A model generated the notes under the pieces. It did no database searches and was not told the origin of the DNA. It saw only the letters and a list, made by a program, of their open reading frames with translations. A stretch of DNA of 51,046 nucleotides from an uncultured SAR86 cluster bacterium. GTDB lineage: Bacteria > Pseudomonadota > Gammaproteobacteria > Magnimaribacterales > Magnimaribacteraceae. Made by a program: the position numbers and the translations under genes. Positions 8,772-17,343 of this stretch are shown one piece after another. The stretch covers positions 1-51,046 of the forward strand of contig CACOVO010000009.1 of the NCBI GenBank assembly GCA_902630715.1, given 5' to 3'. Every line of letters begins with the position of its first letter. The first letter of the stretch is position 1.

Positions 8772-10823
8772 TTAAAGAGTATATTCTAATCCAAGGTAAA
8801 ATTCTCTTGGTAGCCCGGGGAAGTATCTATCTCCTCCAAAAGCATTGAAATCGGCTCTTTCTGCGTAACGCTTATCAAAAATATTATCCACTCTTAGATA
8901 AAGCTTAAAATCATCAGATATTTTTTTATTGTATCTTGCATGATAGAGAGTATGTCCTTCATATTCATGAAGGTTGGCAGCATCAGTAAAGTATGAACTC
9001 ATGTGTTCAATTTCAATAGAAATAGATGAGTTATCATTCAAGTTTGTGTTCCAAATAAGATTTGCCATTAGTTTAGGAGCTGTATCAATCTTATTACCAA
9101 TTCTTATCTTTTCTCTCATTGAAGTATCAGTCTCGAAATCGTATTTATGGTCTCCGTATGTTATGTTGGCGATAAGTAAATTATTTGAACTAACATCAAA
9201 GTTAAGACTCAACTCAATACCCTTGTGATCTGTTTTTCCATTATCAACAATAAAATTTTGAGAATCTCTGAAAATCGAATTCTTTTTTTTGCTTTTGTAG
9301 AAACTGATGGAACCATTAACATAGTCTGATTTATACCTACTGCCTAATTCAAACATGGTTAGTTTTTCAGAATCTAAATCGGTAACATTTTGTTTTTTTT
9401 GCAGTCTATAAGCTTCGTTAATTTGTGGAGGTCTGAAACCAAGGCTAATTTGAGTGAAAAAATTTATATCATCATAATTTGTTGATGCTCCAATTCTTGC
9501 ACTCAACTCATTGTAGTCATCCTTTCTATCTGATGGTCTATTGTAATAACATCCACCGAATCCACACTTACTACCGTCTTCCCTTGTATTTCCACTAATC
9601 ATATTATTAGCATAGTCGTACTCTATGAACTCCGCTCTGGCATCGGCAAATAAGTTTAAATTCTCATTTACGTAATACTCTTCAATACCTGCAAAAATTG
9701 CGTAAACAAAAGAGTCAACTTCGTAGTCATAGTGTTTTCCTTGAGGTCTAGTTGCATTATTGAAGGCAGAACTATTTGTGAGAACATTTTTTTGTGTCTC
9801 AGTTAACTCTACTTTTGCTAAGTCAACTTGAAGACCTCTTATGAAGTTAAAATTTTTAAAGTTTGTAATGCTTTGAAAAATTACGCCAGCGCTGATGTGA
9901 TTATTTTCTTCTAAAGGTGTTCCGGGAAGAAAGTGTTGAAAAAACTTCATATCATTGTTCCTGATATAAGGCGTAATGGAATTTATAGAGTTATTAATTT
10001 CTTTTGTAAGTATTAACGATATTCTTTGAGATTTAGCATCTCGATAAGCATCTGGATTAAAATTTTGATTACTAAAGGATTCATTCTTGTATGAATTTAA
10101 TCCATTCACATAACCCGCGGTCTCTTGATTTAGGTTAGTGAAAGTAGCTCTCATAGATGCATTCCACGAAGCAATAGAGAAGTTAGATTGCATCTTTACT
10201 TTTTGTTGATCATATCCTGATTGATCCCTGAAACCATCGTTATTTACTAATGAACCTCCAAAGCTCCAGTCTTGCTTATTTCCAGCCCTAATCTTAAAGT
10301 TTTTGTAATTATTGGGCCCAAGGTTTGCATAAATCATATTTTCCGAATTGATAGGTTTAGAAAGTATATTTATGACACCATGCATTGCGTTTGCTCCATA
10401 CCTAGCGCTCGCTGGCCCTCTAATAGTTTCAATATTAGAAGCCATTTCAAAAAAAGTTTCGAATAGACCATTAACATTGCAGAAACCTGTTGGCCTCACT
10501 GGTATCCCATCTTCTAGTACCAAGAATGAGCCGCAAGCCCCAGGCCCTGTTAATACAGGAGATCTTATGGCGGTTAAATGTTCCTGCCCTGATCCTCTGC
10601 TAATCCATATTCCAGGCGATCTCCTGAAAATCTGTTTGGGGTGTTGTGCATCTAAATCTTTAAGTTCTTTTTCATCTATCGAAGATATAGATTGATTGTT
10701 AGACCATCCACTTAAGCTTGTTAATTTTTTTTCAAGAACTACTACTTCTTGTATTTCTTGAGATATCGCTTGTGACGGTATTAATATCCAAATGAAAATT
10801 AAAAAAAATAAATTCTTAAACAT
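8772..10823 (-). CDS. TonB-dependent outer-membrane receptor
   Basis: This 683-residue protein starts with a clear signal peptide (MFKNLFFLIFIWILIPSQAIS, cleavage near 21) and a likely TonB-box region (QEVVVLEK). A plug domain follows, with SSIDEKELKDLDAQHP and VIRGPxSARYGANAMHGVINI-type features (here TIRGPASARYGANAMHG), then a long beta-barrel. The plug has a Cys pair (GACGSF and GFCNVN) that may be disulfide-bonded, and an extracellular KCGFGGCYY loop has another. Family relatives move siderophores, cobalamin or metals. Nothing visible fixes the substrate. xseB follows after 6 bases. Confidence 0.88.
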   Translation of the reverse strand: MFKNLFFLIFIWILIPSQAISQEIQEVVVLEKKLTSLSGWSNNQSISSIDEKELKDLDAQHPKQIFRRSPGIWISRGSGQEHLTAIRSPVLTGPGACGSFLVLEDGIPVRPTGFCNVNGLFETFFEMASNIETIRGPASARYGANAMHGVINILSKPINSENMIYANLGPNNYKNFKIRAGNKQDWSFGGSLVNNDGFRDQSGYDQQKVKMQSNFSIASWNASMRATFTNLNQETAGYVNGLNSYKNESFSNQNFNPDAYRDAKSQRISLILTKEINNSINSITPYIRNNDMKFFQHFLPGTPLEENNHISAGVIFQSITNFKNFNFIRGLQVDLAKVELTETQKNVLTNSSAFNNATRPQGKHYDYEVDSFVYAIFAGIEEYYVNENLNLFADARAEFIEYDYANNMISGNTREDGSKCGFGGCYYNRPSDRKDDYNELSARIGASTNYDDINFFTQISLGFRPPQINEAYRLQKKQNVTDLDSEKLTMFELGSRYKSDYVNGSISFYKSKKKNSIFRDSQNFIVDNGKTDHKGIELSLNFDVSSNNLLIANITYGDHKYDFETDTSMREKIRIGNKIDTAPKLMANLIWNTNLNDNSSISIEIEHMSSYFTDAANLHEYEGHTLYHARYNKKISDDFKLYLRVDNIFDKRYAERADFNAFGGDRYFPGLPREFYLGLEYTL

Positions 10824-10868
10824 CTTATTCCTTGATTGCTCTATTTTCTTGGGCCTTAAAAAAAAGGC

Positions 10869-10896
10869 ATCATAACTTAAATAAGTTAATCGTTAA
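10869..10896 (-). promoter_or_regulatory. Candidate promoter for the TonB receptor
   Basis: Read on the minus strand, TTAACG (10891-10896) and TATGAT (10869-10874) are 16 bases apart in the 88-base gap before the receptor. A small GCCTT/AAGGC hairpin with a T-rich loop lies between it and the start codon. The gap is too short for a cobalamin riboswitch. The -10 is good and the -35 weak. Confidence 0.3.
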
Positions 10897-10911
10897 GAAA
10901 ATAATGATAGT

Positions 10912-13900
10912 TTAGCTACTTTTTATCAATCCTTTGAAAACGGTGAAAGGCTTCAATATTGAAGATAGCATTTTTTTTGGAAATGCTCTTAGACTGTCAG
11001 AAAATGCTAGAGCACATGGAGTGACGACTAGTGTGAGGATAGTTGCAACTGTTAAACCAACTACCAGAGATCCGGCCATTTGTTCCCAGAAGCTAGTTAT
11101 ATAAGAACCAGTTTTAATTGATCTATTAACTAAATCTATGCTGTAACCTAGAGCAATAGGAAGAAGCCCAGCAATCGTAGTAAAAGACGTTAAGAATACT
11201 GGTCTTAATCTTAAGATAGCGCTCCTAAGAGCTAAAGATTTTGTAGAAGAGCCTGGATTATTTCTTTTCAGCAAATTAAATGTGTCAATTAATACAATAT
11301 TGTTATTTACCACGATACCAGCTAACGCAACGCAACTTATTCCTGTTTGAAGCGTACTGAAAGATCTATCAAGAATTAACAGCGATATGAAGACTCCCCC
11401 AAAAGATAAGAGAATTGCTGATAAAACTATTATGGACTGATAAAAACTATTGAATTGAGCAACTAGCACTATCAACATTACAAATAGCATAGTTATGAAA
11501 CCCAATATTAAGAATTCAGCTGCCTCTTGATTATATTTATCAAATCCGTCATCGGAAATAGCTATTCCCTGACCAAGATCGACAGTTTCTAACCAGTCTT
11601 TAACTTTCTTAATTTGCACAGAGGGTATTGCACCATCAACGACTCTAGCTGAAAGACTATGTACTCTTTTACCATCTTTTCTTGTGATACTTTTTGTTGC
11701 AGGTTTTATATTGGTATCAACAAAACTACTGACCGGTACTAAACCCTTCATGGTCTGTACATTCAAGTTACCTAATTGATCAATATTTCTCTCAGATTTA
11801 GGAAATCTAACTCTTATATCAACTTCTCTATCAAGGTTGAGAGGGCGATACTCACCGACTTTGATTCCGTTTGTTACCATCTGAACAGACGCGCCTACGT
11901 CGCTTAAACCAGCTCCGTACTGCGCTGCTTTAGTTCTGTTTATTTGGAGCTCCCATTCAATTCCTCTTGTAACTGTAGAGTCCTCGATATCAACAAAGCT
12001 GCCCAAGCTTTCGACATAATTTCGAATTTGTTTTACGGCGGATACAATTCTTTTCTCATTATTGCCTGTTACACTCAGTTGCAATGGCTTTCCTATTGGA
12101 GGTCCACCTTCTTGAGCTTCTACTTGGACTATATATCCTGATGTATCGGTGAATCTATCTCTGAGAACATCTATGATCTGAAAGCCGTCTAAATCTGAAA
12201 CTGCATCCTCTTCTGTCCAAAATTCAACAAACATACCACCGACTTTGTCTGAAGATCCAGACCTACGACCAAGACCGGGTCTTCCACCTGAATTGGACCA
12301 AACTGATAACATCTCTATCTCTTCGACGTCTAAAATCTTTTGTTCAGCCTCCACGACAATATCTCTAATCTCATCTACGGCTAAATTACCTCTTGCTAGG
12401 ATATCCACCTCGGCGAACTGAGGTGCAACTTTAGGAAAATACATTATTCCTTTTCCGTGTTGAGCCCAAAGACCAATACAAAGAATAATTGCTCCCAATA
12501 TGATGGAAATAGTCTGACCAGGGGTATCCAAATATCTATTGATAGATCTTGCATAAGAGCCTGTAGCACCTTTAAGACTCAATGGATCTGATGATTCTAA
12601 CAATCTAATATCATTAATTTCATCTTCAGACTGTTTTGCTAAGCCACCGAATAGAGCACCCAATATGGGAGCGAAAACAAGAGAGTAGAGCAAAGAACCA
12701 ACCAGTACACAAAACACCGTAATTGGCATATCCCTCATAAAAGCTCCGAAACCGGGCATGAACATCAAAGGACTAAAAGCGATCAATGTTGTTGTCGTAG
12801 AGGAAAGTACCGGCCAAAACATTCGGGTAGCTGCGGCTGAATATGCTTCTACTCTATTCATACCCTCTGCTAATTTTCTATCTGCATATTCAGTAACGAC
12901 GATAGAGCCATCAATCGTCATACCCATGGCAATTAGCATTCCAAACATAACCATGAAATTGAATTCTTTTCCTAGAACCAATAGAACCAGCAGCGCAAAA
13001 AGATATGAGAAAGGAATTGCAAGACCAACCAACATAGAAGTTCTAAAACCGAGCGCCGCCAGTACCACAATCATAACTAGCACAATTGCTGTAAGAACAT
13101 TGCCTTGTAATTCTGAAATCATCGAAAGAGCCCATTCTGAGTCATCACGAACGAAAGTTAGATTGACGCCTTCAGGAAAGTTCTCAACTTCCTCTTCAAC
13201 CATTGCTCTGATATCGGTAACTGTATCAATAATATTTGTACCCAGTCTCTTTTGCACATCGATGGAAAGTGATTGTTGTCCATTGACCCTAGAATATCCT
13301 CCTCTGTCTTTGAAAGTGAGACTGACATCTGCTACATCTTTTAGTGTAACTACAGAATTACCTGAGACTTTGATAGGCAATGTTTCAATATCTTCTAGAG
13401 TTGAGAAAACACTAGGGACATTTACCGCAAACCTGCCGCTGCCCGTATCTTGAAAGCCGGCTGGTATCACTCTATTGTTATTGGAAACAGCTTGATAAAG
13501 CTGGCTCATGGAAATCCCATAGGACTCCAACTTACTCTTATCGACTATTGCTTCAATTAAATCTTCTGGAACTCCATTCAACTCCGCCTGAAGTACATTC
13601 GGATGAGTCTCTATGAGATCTTGTAAGTCTTGAGTGAGATTGACCAAAACCCTTTGAGGTAAAATATCGCTGGCAACACTAATGGTTAGTATTGGATCGT
13701 CAGTAGAAGTAAATTCTCTGATTGTTGGTTCTTTTGCATCAAGTGGAAGTTCAGCCCTAGCTTCCTCAACCTTAACACGAACATCATATAAGGCGTCATC
13801 TATATCAACGTCTTGATCAAATTCCACTACAACAGCTGAATAACCAGTTTGTGAAACTGATCTTACGTCTATCACTCCCGAGATTGTTCTCAAAGCATTT

Positions 13901-14106
13901 TCGAGAGGTTTTGCTAATAATCTTTCGGAGTCCTCAGGAGAAACTCCTTCGTAGCCAACCCCGATGTAAGCTCCAGGAAAGTTTACTTGCGGTTCTGTTG
14001 CTTTTGGTAGGTAGTTAAGGGCGTAGAATCCTGAAAGGACCAAGAGTAATAAAACACTTAGTGAGGTCCTGCTTTTTTTTACTGCACCAATAATGAAAGC
14101 TTTCAT
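10912..14106 (-). CDS. RND efflux transporter, permease subunit
   Basis: This 1064-residue inner-membrane pump has the AcrB/Mex-type layout: one N-terminal membrane helix, a large periplasmic porter domain, helices from about 335, then a second half repeating the plan. In the helix-4 proton relay the usual Asp-Asp is Asp399-Gly400 (GMTIDGSIVV), and the helix-10 Lys is Asn934 (GIVVNNNIVLID), a combination found in divergent RND families. Its start overlaps the adaptor gene by 4 bases (ATGA), so the two are co-translated. No outer-membrane factor gene lies beside it, so it presumably uses a TolC-like protein encoded elsewhere. The substrate is unknown. Confidence 0.92.
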   Translation of the reverse strand: MKAFIIGAVKKSRTSLSVLLLLVLSGFYALNYLPKATEPQVNFPGAYIGVGYEGVSPEDSERLLAKPLENALRTISGVIDVRSVSQTGYSAVVVEFDQDVDIDDALYDVRVKVEEARAELPLDAKEPTIREFTSTDDPILTISVASDILPQRVLVNLTQDLQDLIETHPNVLQAELNGVPEDLIEAIVDKSKLESYGISMSQLYQAVSNNNRVIPAGFQDTGSGRFAVNVPSVFSTLEDIETLPIKVSGNSVVTLKDVADVSLTFKDRGGYSRVNGQQSLSIDVQKRLGTNIIDTVTDIRAMVEEEVENFPEGVNLTFVRDDSEWALSMISELQGNVLTAIVLVMIVVLAALGFRTSMLVGLAIPFSYLFALLVLLVLGKEFNFMVMFGMLIAMGMTIDGSIVVTEYADRKLAEGMNRVEAYSAAATRMFWPVLSSTTTTLIAFSPLMFMPGFGAFMRDMPITVFCVLVGSLLYSLVFAPILGALFGGLAKQSEDEINDIRLLESSDPLSLKGATGSYARSINRYLDTPGQTISIILGAIILCIGLWAQHGKGIMYFPKVAPQFAEVDILARGNLAVDEIRDIVVEAEQKILDVEEIEMLSVWSNSGGRPGLGRRSGSSDKVGGMFVEFWTEEDAVSDLDGFQIIDVLRDRFTDTSGYIVQVEAQEGGPPIGKPLQLSVTGNNEKRIVSAVKQIRNYVESLGSFVDIEDSTVTRGIEWELQINRTKAAQYGAGLSDVGASVQMVTNGIKVGEYRPLNLDREVDIRVRFPKSERNIDQLGNLNVQTMKGLVPVSSFVDTNIKPATKSITRKDGKRVHSLSARVVDGAIPSVQIKKVKDWLETVDLGQGIAISDDGFDKYNQEAAEFLILGFITMLFVMLIVLVAQFNSFYQSIIVLSAILLSFGGVFISLLILDRSFSTLQTGISCVALAGIVVNNNIVLIDTFNLLKRNNPGSSTKSLALRSAILRLRPVFLTSFTTIAGLLPIALGYSIDLVNRSIKTGSYITSFWEQMAGSLVVGLTVATILTLVVTPCALAFSDSLRAFPKKMLSSILKPFTVFKGLIKSS

Positions 14107-15008
14107 GCATCAGGTGTGAATGTTTCTCTTACATTGACTGTTTGGCCTTGAAAAACGTATTCTTGACCAAGAGTGATGATTCTTGCATTTTCGCCAAGAC
14201 CTGAAACCCACATGCCAGAATTTGTGTCTTCTAAAATTTTTATTTCTTTGAATTCAACTTTATTCTCTGCAGTTACGGTTCTTATACCTAATTCTCCCTT
14301 GTCATTCAAAGAGAGTATTGCGGGAGAGATCTTGTGCGCAGGCTCTTGTTTGCCTTGAATGTAGATTTCAGCAGAAACTCCATCTCTAATTTCTCTATTG
14401 CTGTTATCGACGCTGATCTCTACTCTGAAAGTTCTTGTATTTTTGTCTGCAGAAGATGCAATGAAAGAAACTTTTCCATCTATAAATCTTCCAGATATGA
14501 GTTTTGCGCTTGCCTTTGAGCCTAACTGTATCTGATCAATATCTTTCTCAGCAATATCTGCAACTAGAAGCATAGGATCAGGATCAATCAACGAGGCACA
14601 TACTGCTCCTGTATTTAGAAAGTCACCCTCATTAACTTTGAGACTTTCAAGATAACCAGAAAATGGTGCAACTATTTTGGGATAAGCTTCTCTTCCTGCA
14701 ATGTAGAGTTGGCAAATTAAGTCACCCTCTTTGACGAAGTCGCCTTGTTTTACAGGAGTAGATATTAATCTACCGCTTACTTCGGCTCTTACATGAACAA
14801 ACTTATCTGCCTCAGTAAAACCACTGGATTTGAGAATTTGCGATTTCATAGTGGCATTACTATTTAAAATAGTAACTGAAGAAAGTGTATCTAAAGATGA
14901 GTCACTTTTTTTAAAGTTTTCCTCTTCCACTAGGCTTCCAGATATCATCCAAATCACCAGGAAAGACCCAAGAATGGCGGAGGTTTTGTAGGTTTGTTTA
15001 ACTTTCAT
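14103..15008 (-). CDS. RND efflux periplasmic adaptor (membrane fusion protein)
   Basis: This 301-residue HlyD/AcrA-family protein has an N-terminal hydrophobic anchor at about 10-26 with no obvious lipobox cysteine. The lipoyl-like halves (VRAEVSGRLISTPVKQGDFVKEGDLICQL and KIVAPFSGYLESLKVNEGDFLNTG) lie close together with almost no helical hairpin between them. The beta-barrel and membrane-proximal parts follow. The short hairpin makes it smaller than AcrA. It is the first gene of the pump operon and sits directly under a promoter with a palindrome, suggesting repressor control. Confidence 0.88.
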   Translation of the reverse strand: MKVKQTYKTSAILGSFLVIWMISGSLVEEENFKKSDSSLDTLSSVTILNSNATMKSQILKSSGFTEADKFVHVRAEVSGRLISTPVKQGDFVKEGDLICQLYIAGREAYPKIVAPFSGYLESLKVNEGDFLNTGAVCASLIDPDPMLLVADIAEKDIDQIQLGSKASAKLISGRFIDGKVSFIASSADKNTRTFRVEISVDNSNREIRDGVSAEIYIQGKQEPAHKISPAILSLNDKGELGIRTVTAENKVEFKEIKILEDTNSGMWVSGLGENARIITLGQEYVFQGQTVNVRETFTPDA

Positions 15009-15019
15009 AATATAATTAG

Positions 15020-15041
15020 GTGTTATACATAACTATAACAC
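15020..15041. promoter_or_regulatory. Inverted repeat over the RND operon promoter (candidate operator)
   Basis: GTGTTATA (15020-15027) and TATAACAC (15034-15041) are perfect 8-base inverted arms separated by 6 bases, located 12 bases upstream of the adaptor start codon. The right arm overlaps the candidate -10 box. Length and symmetry are typical of TetR- or MarR-type operators of efflux pumps. No such regulator gene lies next to it. Confidence 0.55.
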
Positions 15042-15059
15042 TAAAATACTTAATGTAAA
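15032..15059 (-). promoter_or_regulatory. Candidate sigma-70 promoter of the RND pump operon
   Basis: On the minus strand TTTACA (15054-15059) and TATAGT (15032-15037) are 16 bases apart, in the 52-base gap between the DnaT-like gene and the adaptor gene. Both hexamers are good matches and the -10 overlaps the inverted repeat. Confidence 0.5.
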
Positions 15060-15060
15060 A

Positions 15061-16107
15061 TTAAATTTGGTGCTTTTCTTTGAGTTTTTTAAACTTTTCT
15101 TGATTTGATCTTGTATCTACTTTCAAGGGAATTTTTTTACTCTCTTCGTTCTGAATTTTCCAGCTAGACTCAATTCTTTTATCTATCTGACTTGCGATCT
15201 TCATACTCTCACCTTTACTTCCCTTTTCCCAAAGATATTTCACATGCTGAAGAAATTTACTATTCCAAGAATTAATCGATTGCCCTGTCTCCTTCCAATA
15301 AAGAATAAATTGCGGCAATGCATCATTTGCGAAATGTCTCGGTATGTCGGTCAATTCGAGAACAGAATAAAAATCTTCATTGGGCGTCCATTCATGGGTA
15401 ATTTTTGAGGGCGTATCTTCCTTTTCGTCTAAATTATTGCTTCTTGCCCATTGCCTTCTTACATGAGCTATAAACTTACTGTTCCAAGCATTTGACTCTT
15501 CTTTTCTTTCGTACCAATAAAGAATGAATTCAGGTATTACATTTTTTATAAATTCCGGGTCAATACCCGAGTTTACTAAAATCTCAAGTGCATCCTCATC
15601 AGGTATCCAATCTTTATGAATTGGAACAGTTTTCCGTTTCTTATTGTCTTCAATTTCTTTAAATCGCCATTTTTTAATAACAAATCTGAGAAACTTTATT
15701 CCCCAGCTCGTCTCTTTAAAGGCTTGCTCTTGGGTATGCATTAGAAAGTCGTCTACTTGCATTAAGGCAAAATCTTCGCCAATACCATATTCAACTATTT
15801 GATCTAATATTTCTCTATCTGGCAGCCACTTTTCTTGCACTAATTCAGCTTTTTTTTGTACTTCTTGTAGAGTGAAGCTTTTGATTCCGTTATTAAGTGA
15901 CTCACTGATGAGACCAGTTTTGGTTAACCTAGACAATATATCTTGTAATTTTTCTTGTGAAAAAAAGGTAAGATCTGAGTGTATGTTTTGAAGAGTGATG
16001 ACTTTCTTATGGGCTTTTTGAGTTTTCAAATATTCAAGCAAAACTGCTTCTTCAAGACCTATCGTGCAGGCAACTTCTTTCGAAAAATTAAGGTACTGAT
16101 CAGACAT
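15061..16107 (-). CDS. DnaT-like protein with three tandem ssDNA-binding-type domains
   Basis: This 348-residue protein starts with a probable winged-helix region (1-80; IGLEEAVLLEYLKTQ, then KLQDILSRLTKTGLI). Three copies of a W-P-x(n)-F-I-x-YW-x(n)-W-x-x-KF-x-x-H-V-x-x-W module follow, at about 94-147, 167-220 and 240-293. The spacing is exactly 73 residues (Trp94/167/240; Trp135/208/281; Trp147/220/293). The module matches the C-terminal domain of primosomal DnaT, which binds single-stranded DNA. A charged tail ends the protein. E. coli DnaT has one such domain, so this is an expanded version. A role in primosome loading or replication restart is inferred from the domain. Neighbours do not clarify it. 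Confidence 0.75.
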   Translation of the reverse strand: MSDQYLNFSKEVACTIGLEEAVLLEYLKTQKAHKKVITLQNIHSDLTFFSQEKLQDILSRLTKTGLISESLNNGIKSFTLQEVQKKAELVQEKWLPDREILDQIVEYGIGEDFALMQVDDFLMHTQEQAFKETSWGIKFLRFVIKKWRFKEIEDNKKRKTVPIHKDWIPDEDALEILVNSGIDPEFIKNVIPEFILYWYERKEESNAWNSKFIAHVRRQWARSNNLDEKEDTPSKITHEWTPNEDFYSVLELTDIPRHFANDALPQFILYWKETGQSINSWNSKFLQHVKYLWEKGSKGESMKIASQIDKRIESSWKIQNEESKKIPLKVDTRSNQEKFKKLKEKHQI

Positions 16108-16159
16108 AAATTAAGTTTCTAGGTTAATTTATGATTTATTGATTAACAAGAGGAATAAT

Positions 16160-17209
16160 TTAGTTGTTTCTGATTTTTACTGAATCTGCCAACCGATGAA
16201 GACATTCTTTTGTATCTTCCCAGCCTATACATGCGTCGGTAATACTTTGTCCATAAGTAAGATTGCTTAAATCATCTGCTTTTTGGTTCCCTTCCTTGAT
16301 ATTACTCTCGATCATTACACCAGTAATCCTATTTTCACCTGATTTAATTTGATCAGCAATGTCATTACAAACCTCTATTTGTCTTTTATGCTGCTTACTG
16401 CTATTTCCATGACTCATATCTACCATGATAGATTCCTCAAGATTATTCTTCTTGAGTATTTCAGCTGTTTCATCAATAAACTCTTTTTTATAATTAGGCT
16501 CCTTTCCTCCTCTCAATATGACATGACAGTCTTTATTGCCAGAAGAAGAAAAGACAGCTGCTTTACCTTCTTTAGTGACAGATAAAAATTTATGTGGATG
16601 CATTGCTGATCCAATTGCATCAGCTGCCACTTGAATTCCCCCATTGGTAGCGTTTTTAAAACCAATAGGGCAAGAAGAGCCTGAAGCAAGTTCTCTATGA
16701 ACCTGACTCTCAGTAGTTCGGGCACCTATTGCACCCCACGCAATTAAGTCTGCAATGTATTGAGGCGTTATAACGTCCAAAAATTCCGTACCAGCCGGCA
16801 TACCTAAATCATTTATATCTCTGAGTAACTGCCTGGAAATCGATAACCCTTTGTCTATGTTGAAAGAATTATCTAAATCGGGATCATTAATAAGGCCTTT
16901 CCATCCAACAGTTGTTCTTGGTTTCTCAAAATAGACCCTCATAATTATGAGAAGTTCATTTTTCAGAATATTGCTTTCGTTGAGAAGCAGTTTTGCATAT
17001 TCTTTAGCAGCATCTGTGTCATGAATTGAACAGGGTCCAACAAGAACAGCTAGCCTGTTACTTTTTTTATAGAGAATATCTGAAAACTCTTGTCTAGCAT
17101 TTGAAACTATTTCCACTGATTTTTCTGATATTGGTTGCTCAGAAATTAAGGTATTTGCAGATATAACTTCCTGCCTTCCAGATATTCTTAAGTCACTAGT
17201 TTTTTGCAT
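16160..17209 (-). CDS. aroG: 3-deoxy-7-phosphoheptulonate synthase (class I)
   Basis: This enzyme condenses phosphoenolpyruvate with erythrose 4-phosphate, the first shikimate pathway step. It is an AroF/G/H-type enzyme of about 349 residues. Visible motifs are LVGPCSIHD, GTEFLDVITPQYIADLIAWGAIGARTTESQ, SCPIGFKN and VILRGG. The ATG at 17209 is preferred; an in-frame TTG two codons upstream (17215) is possible. Neither has a clear ribosome-binding site. Which amino acid inhibits it cannot be read from the sequence. It is divergent from nadE. Later aromatic genes (pheA, tyrA, aroA) lie near 30-34 kb. Confidence 0.93.
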   Translation of the reverse strand: MQKTSDLRISGRQEVISANTLISEQPISEKSVEIVSNARQEFSDILYKKSNRLAVLVGPCSIHDTDAAKEYAKLLLNESNILKNELLIIMRVYFEKPRTTVGWKGLINDPDLDNSFNIDKGLSISRQLLRDINDLGMPAGTEFLDVITPQYIADLIAWGAIGARTTESQVHRELASGSSCPIGFKNATNGGIQVAADAIGSAMHPHKFLSVTKEGKAAVFSSSGNKDCHVILRGGKEPNYKKEFIDETAEILKKNNLEESIMVDMSHGNSSKQHKRQIEVCNDIADQIKSGENRITGVMIESNIKEGNQKADDLSNLTYGQSITDACIGWEDTKECLHRLADSVKIRNN

Positions 17210-17343
17210 GATCAAATTTTAACCGGACATGCATTCTACATACATTAGCATCAGAATAAAGCTTGAAAGTGTTAAGATAGGCAATGAGTTTGATTTTTTC
17301 AAAGTCTATCTATAAAAAGCTGCTCAAATAATAAATTTATAAA

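Noticed and set aside
10824-10911. Possible cobalamin or other riboswitch ahead of the TonB receptor
   Set aside because: The gap is only 88 bases, with no B12-box-like sequence, and it is mostly AT-rich.
12758-13453. A 231-codon open frame antisense to the RND permease gene
   Set aside because: It lies wholly inside a well-supported gene on the other strand and has no recognisable domains, so it is a shadow frame.
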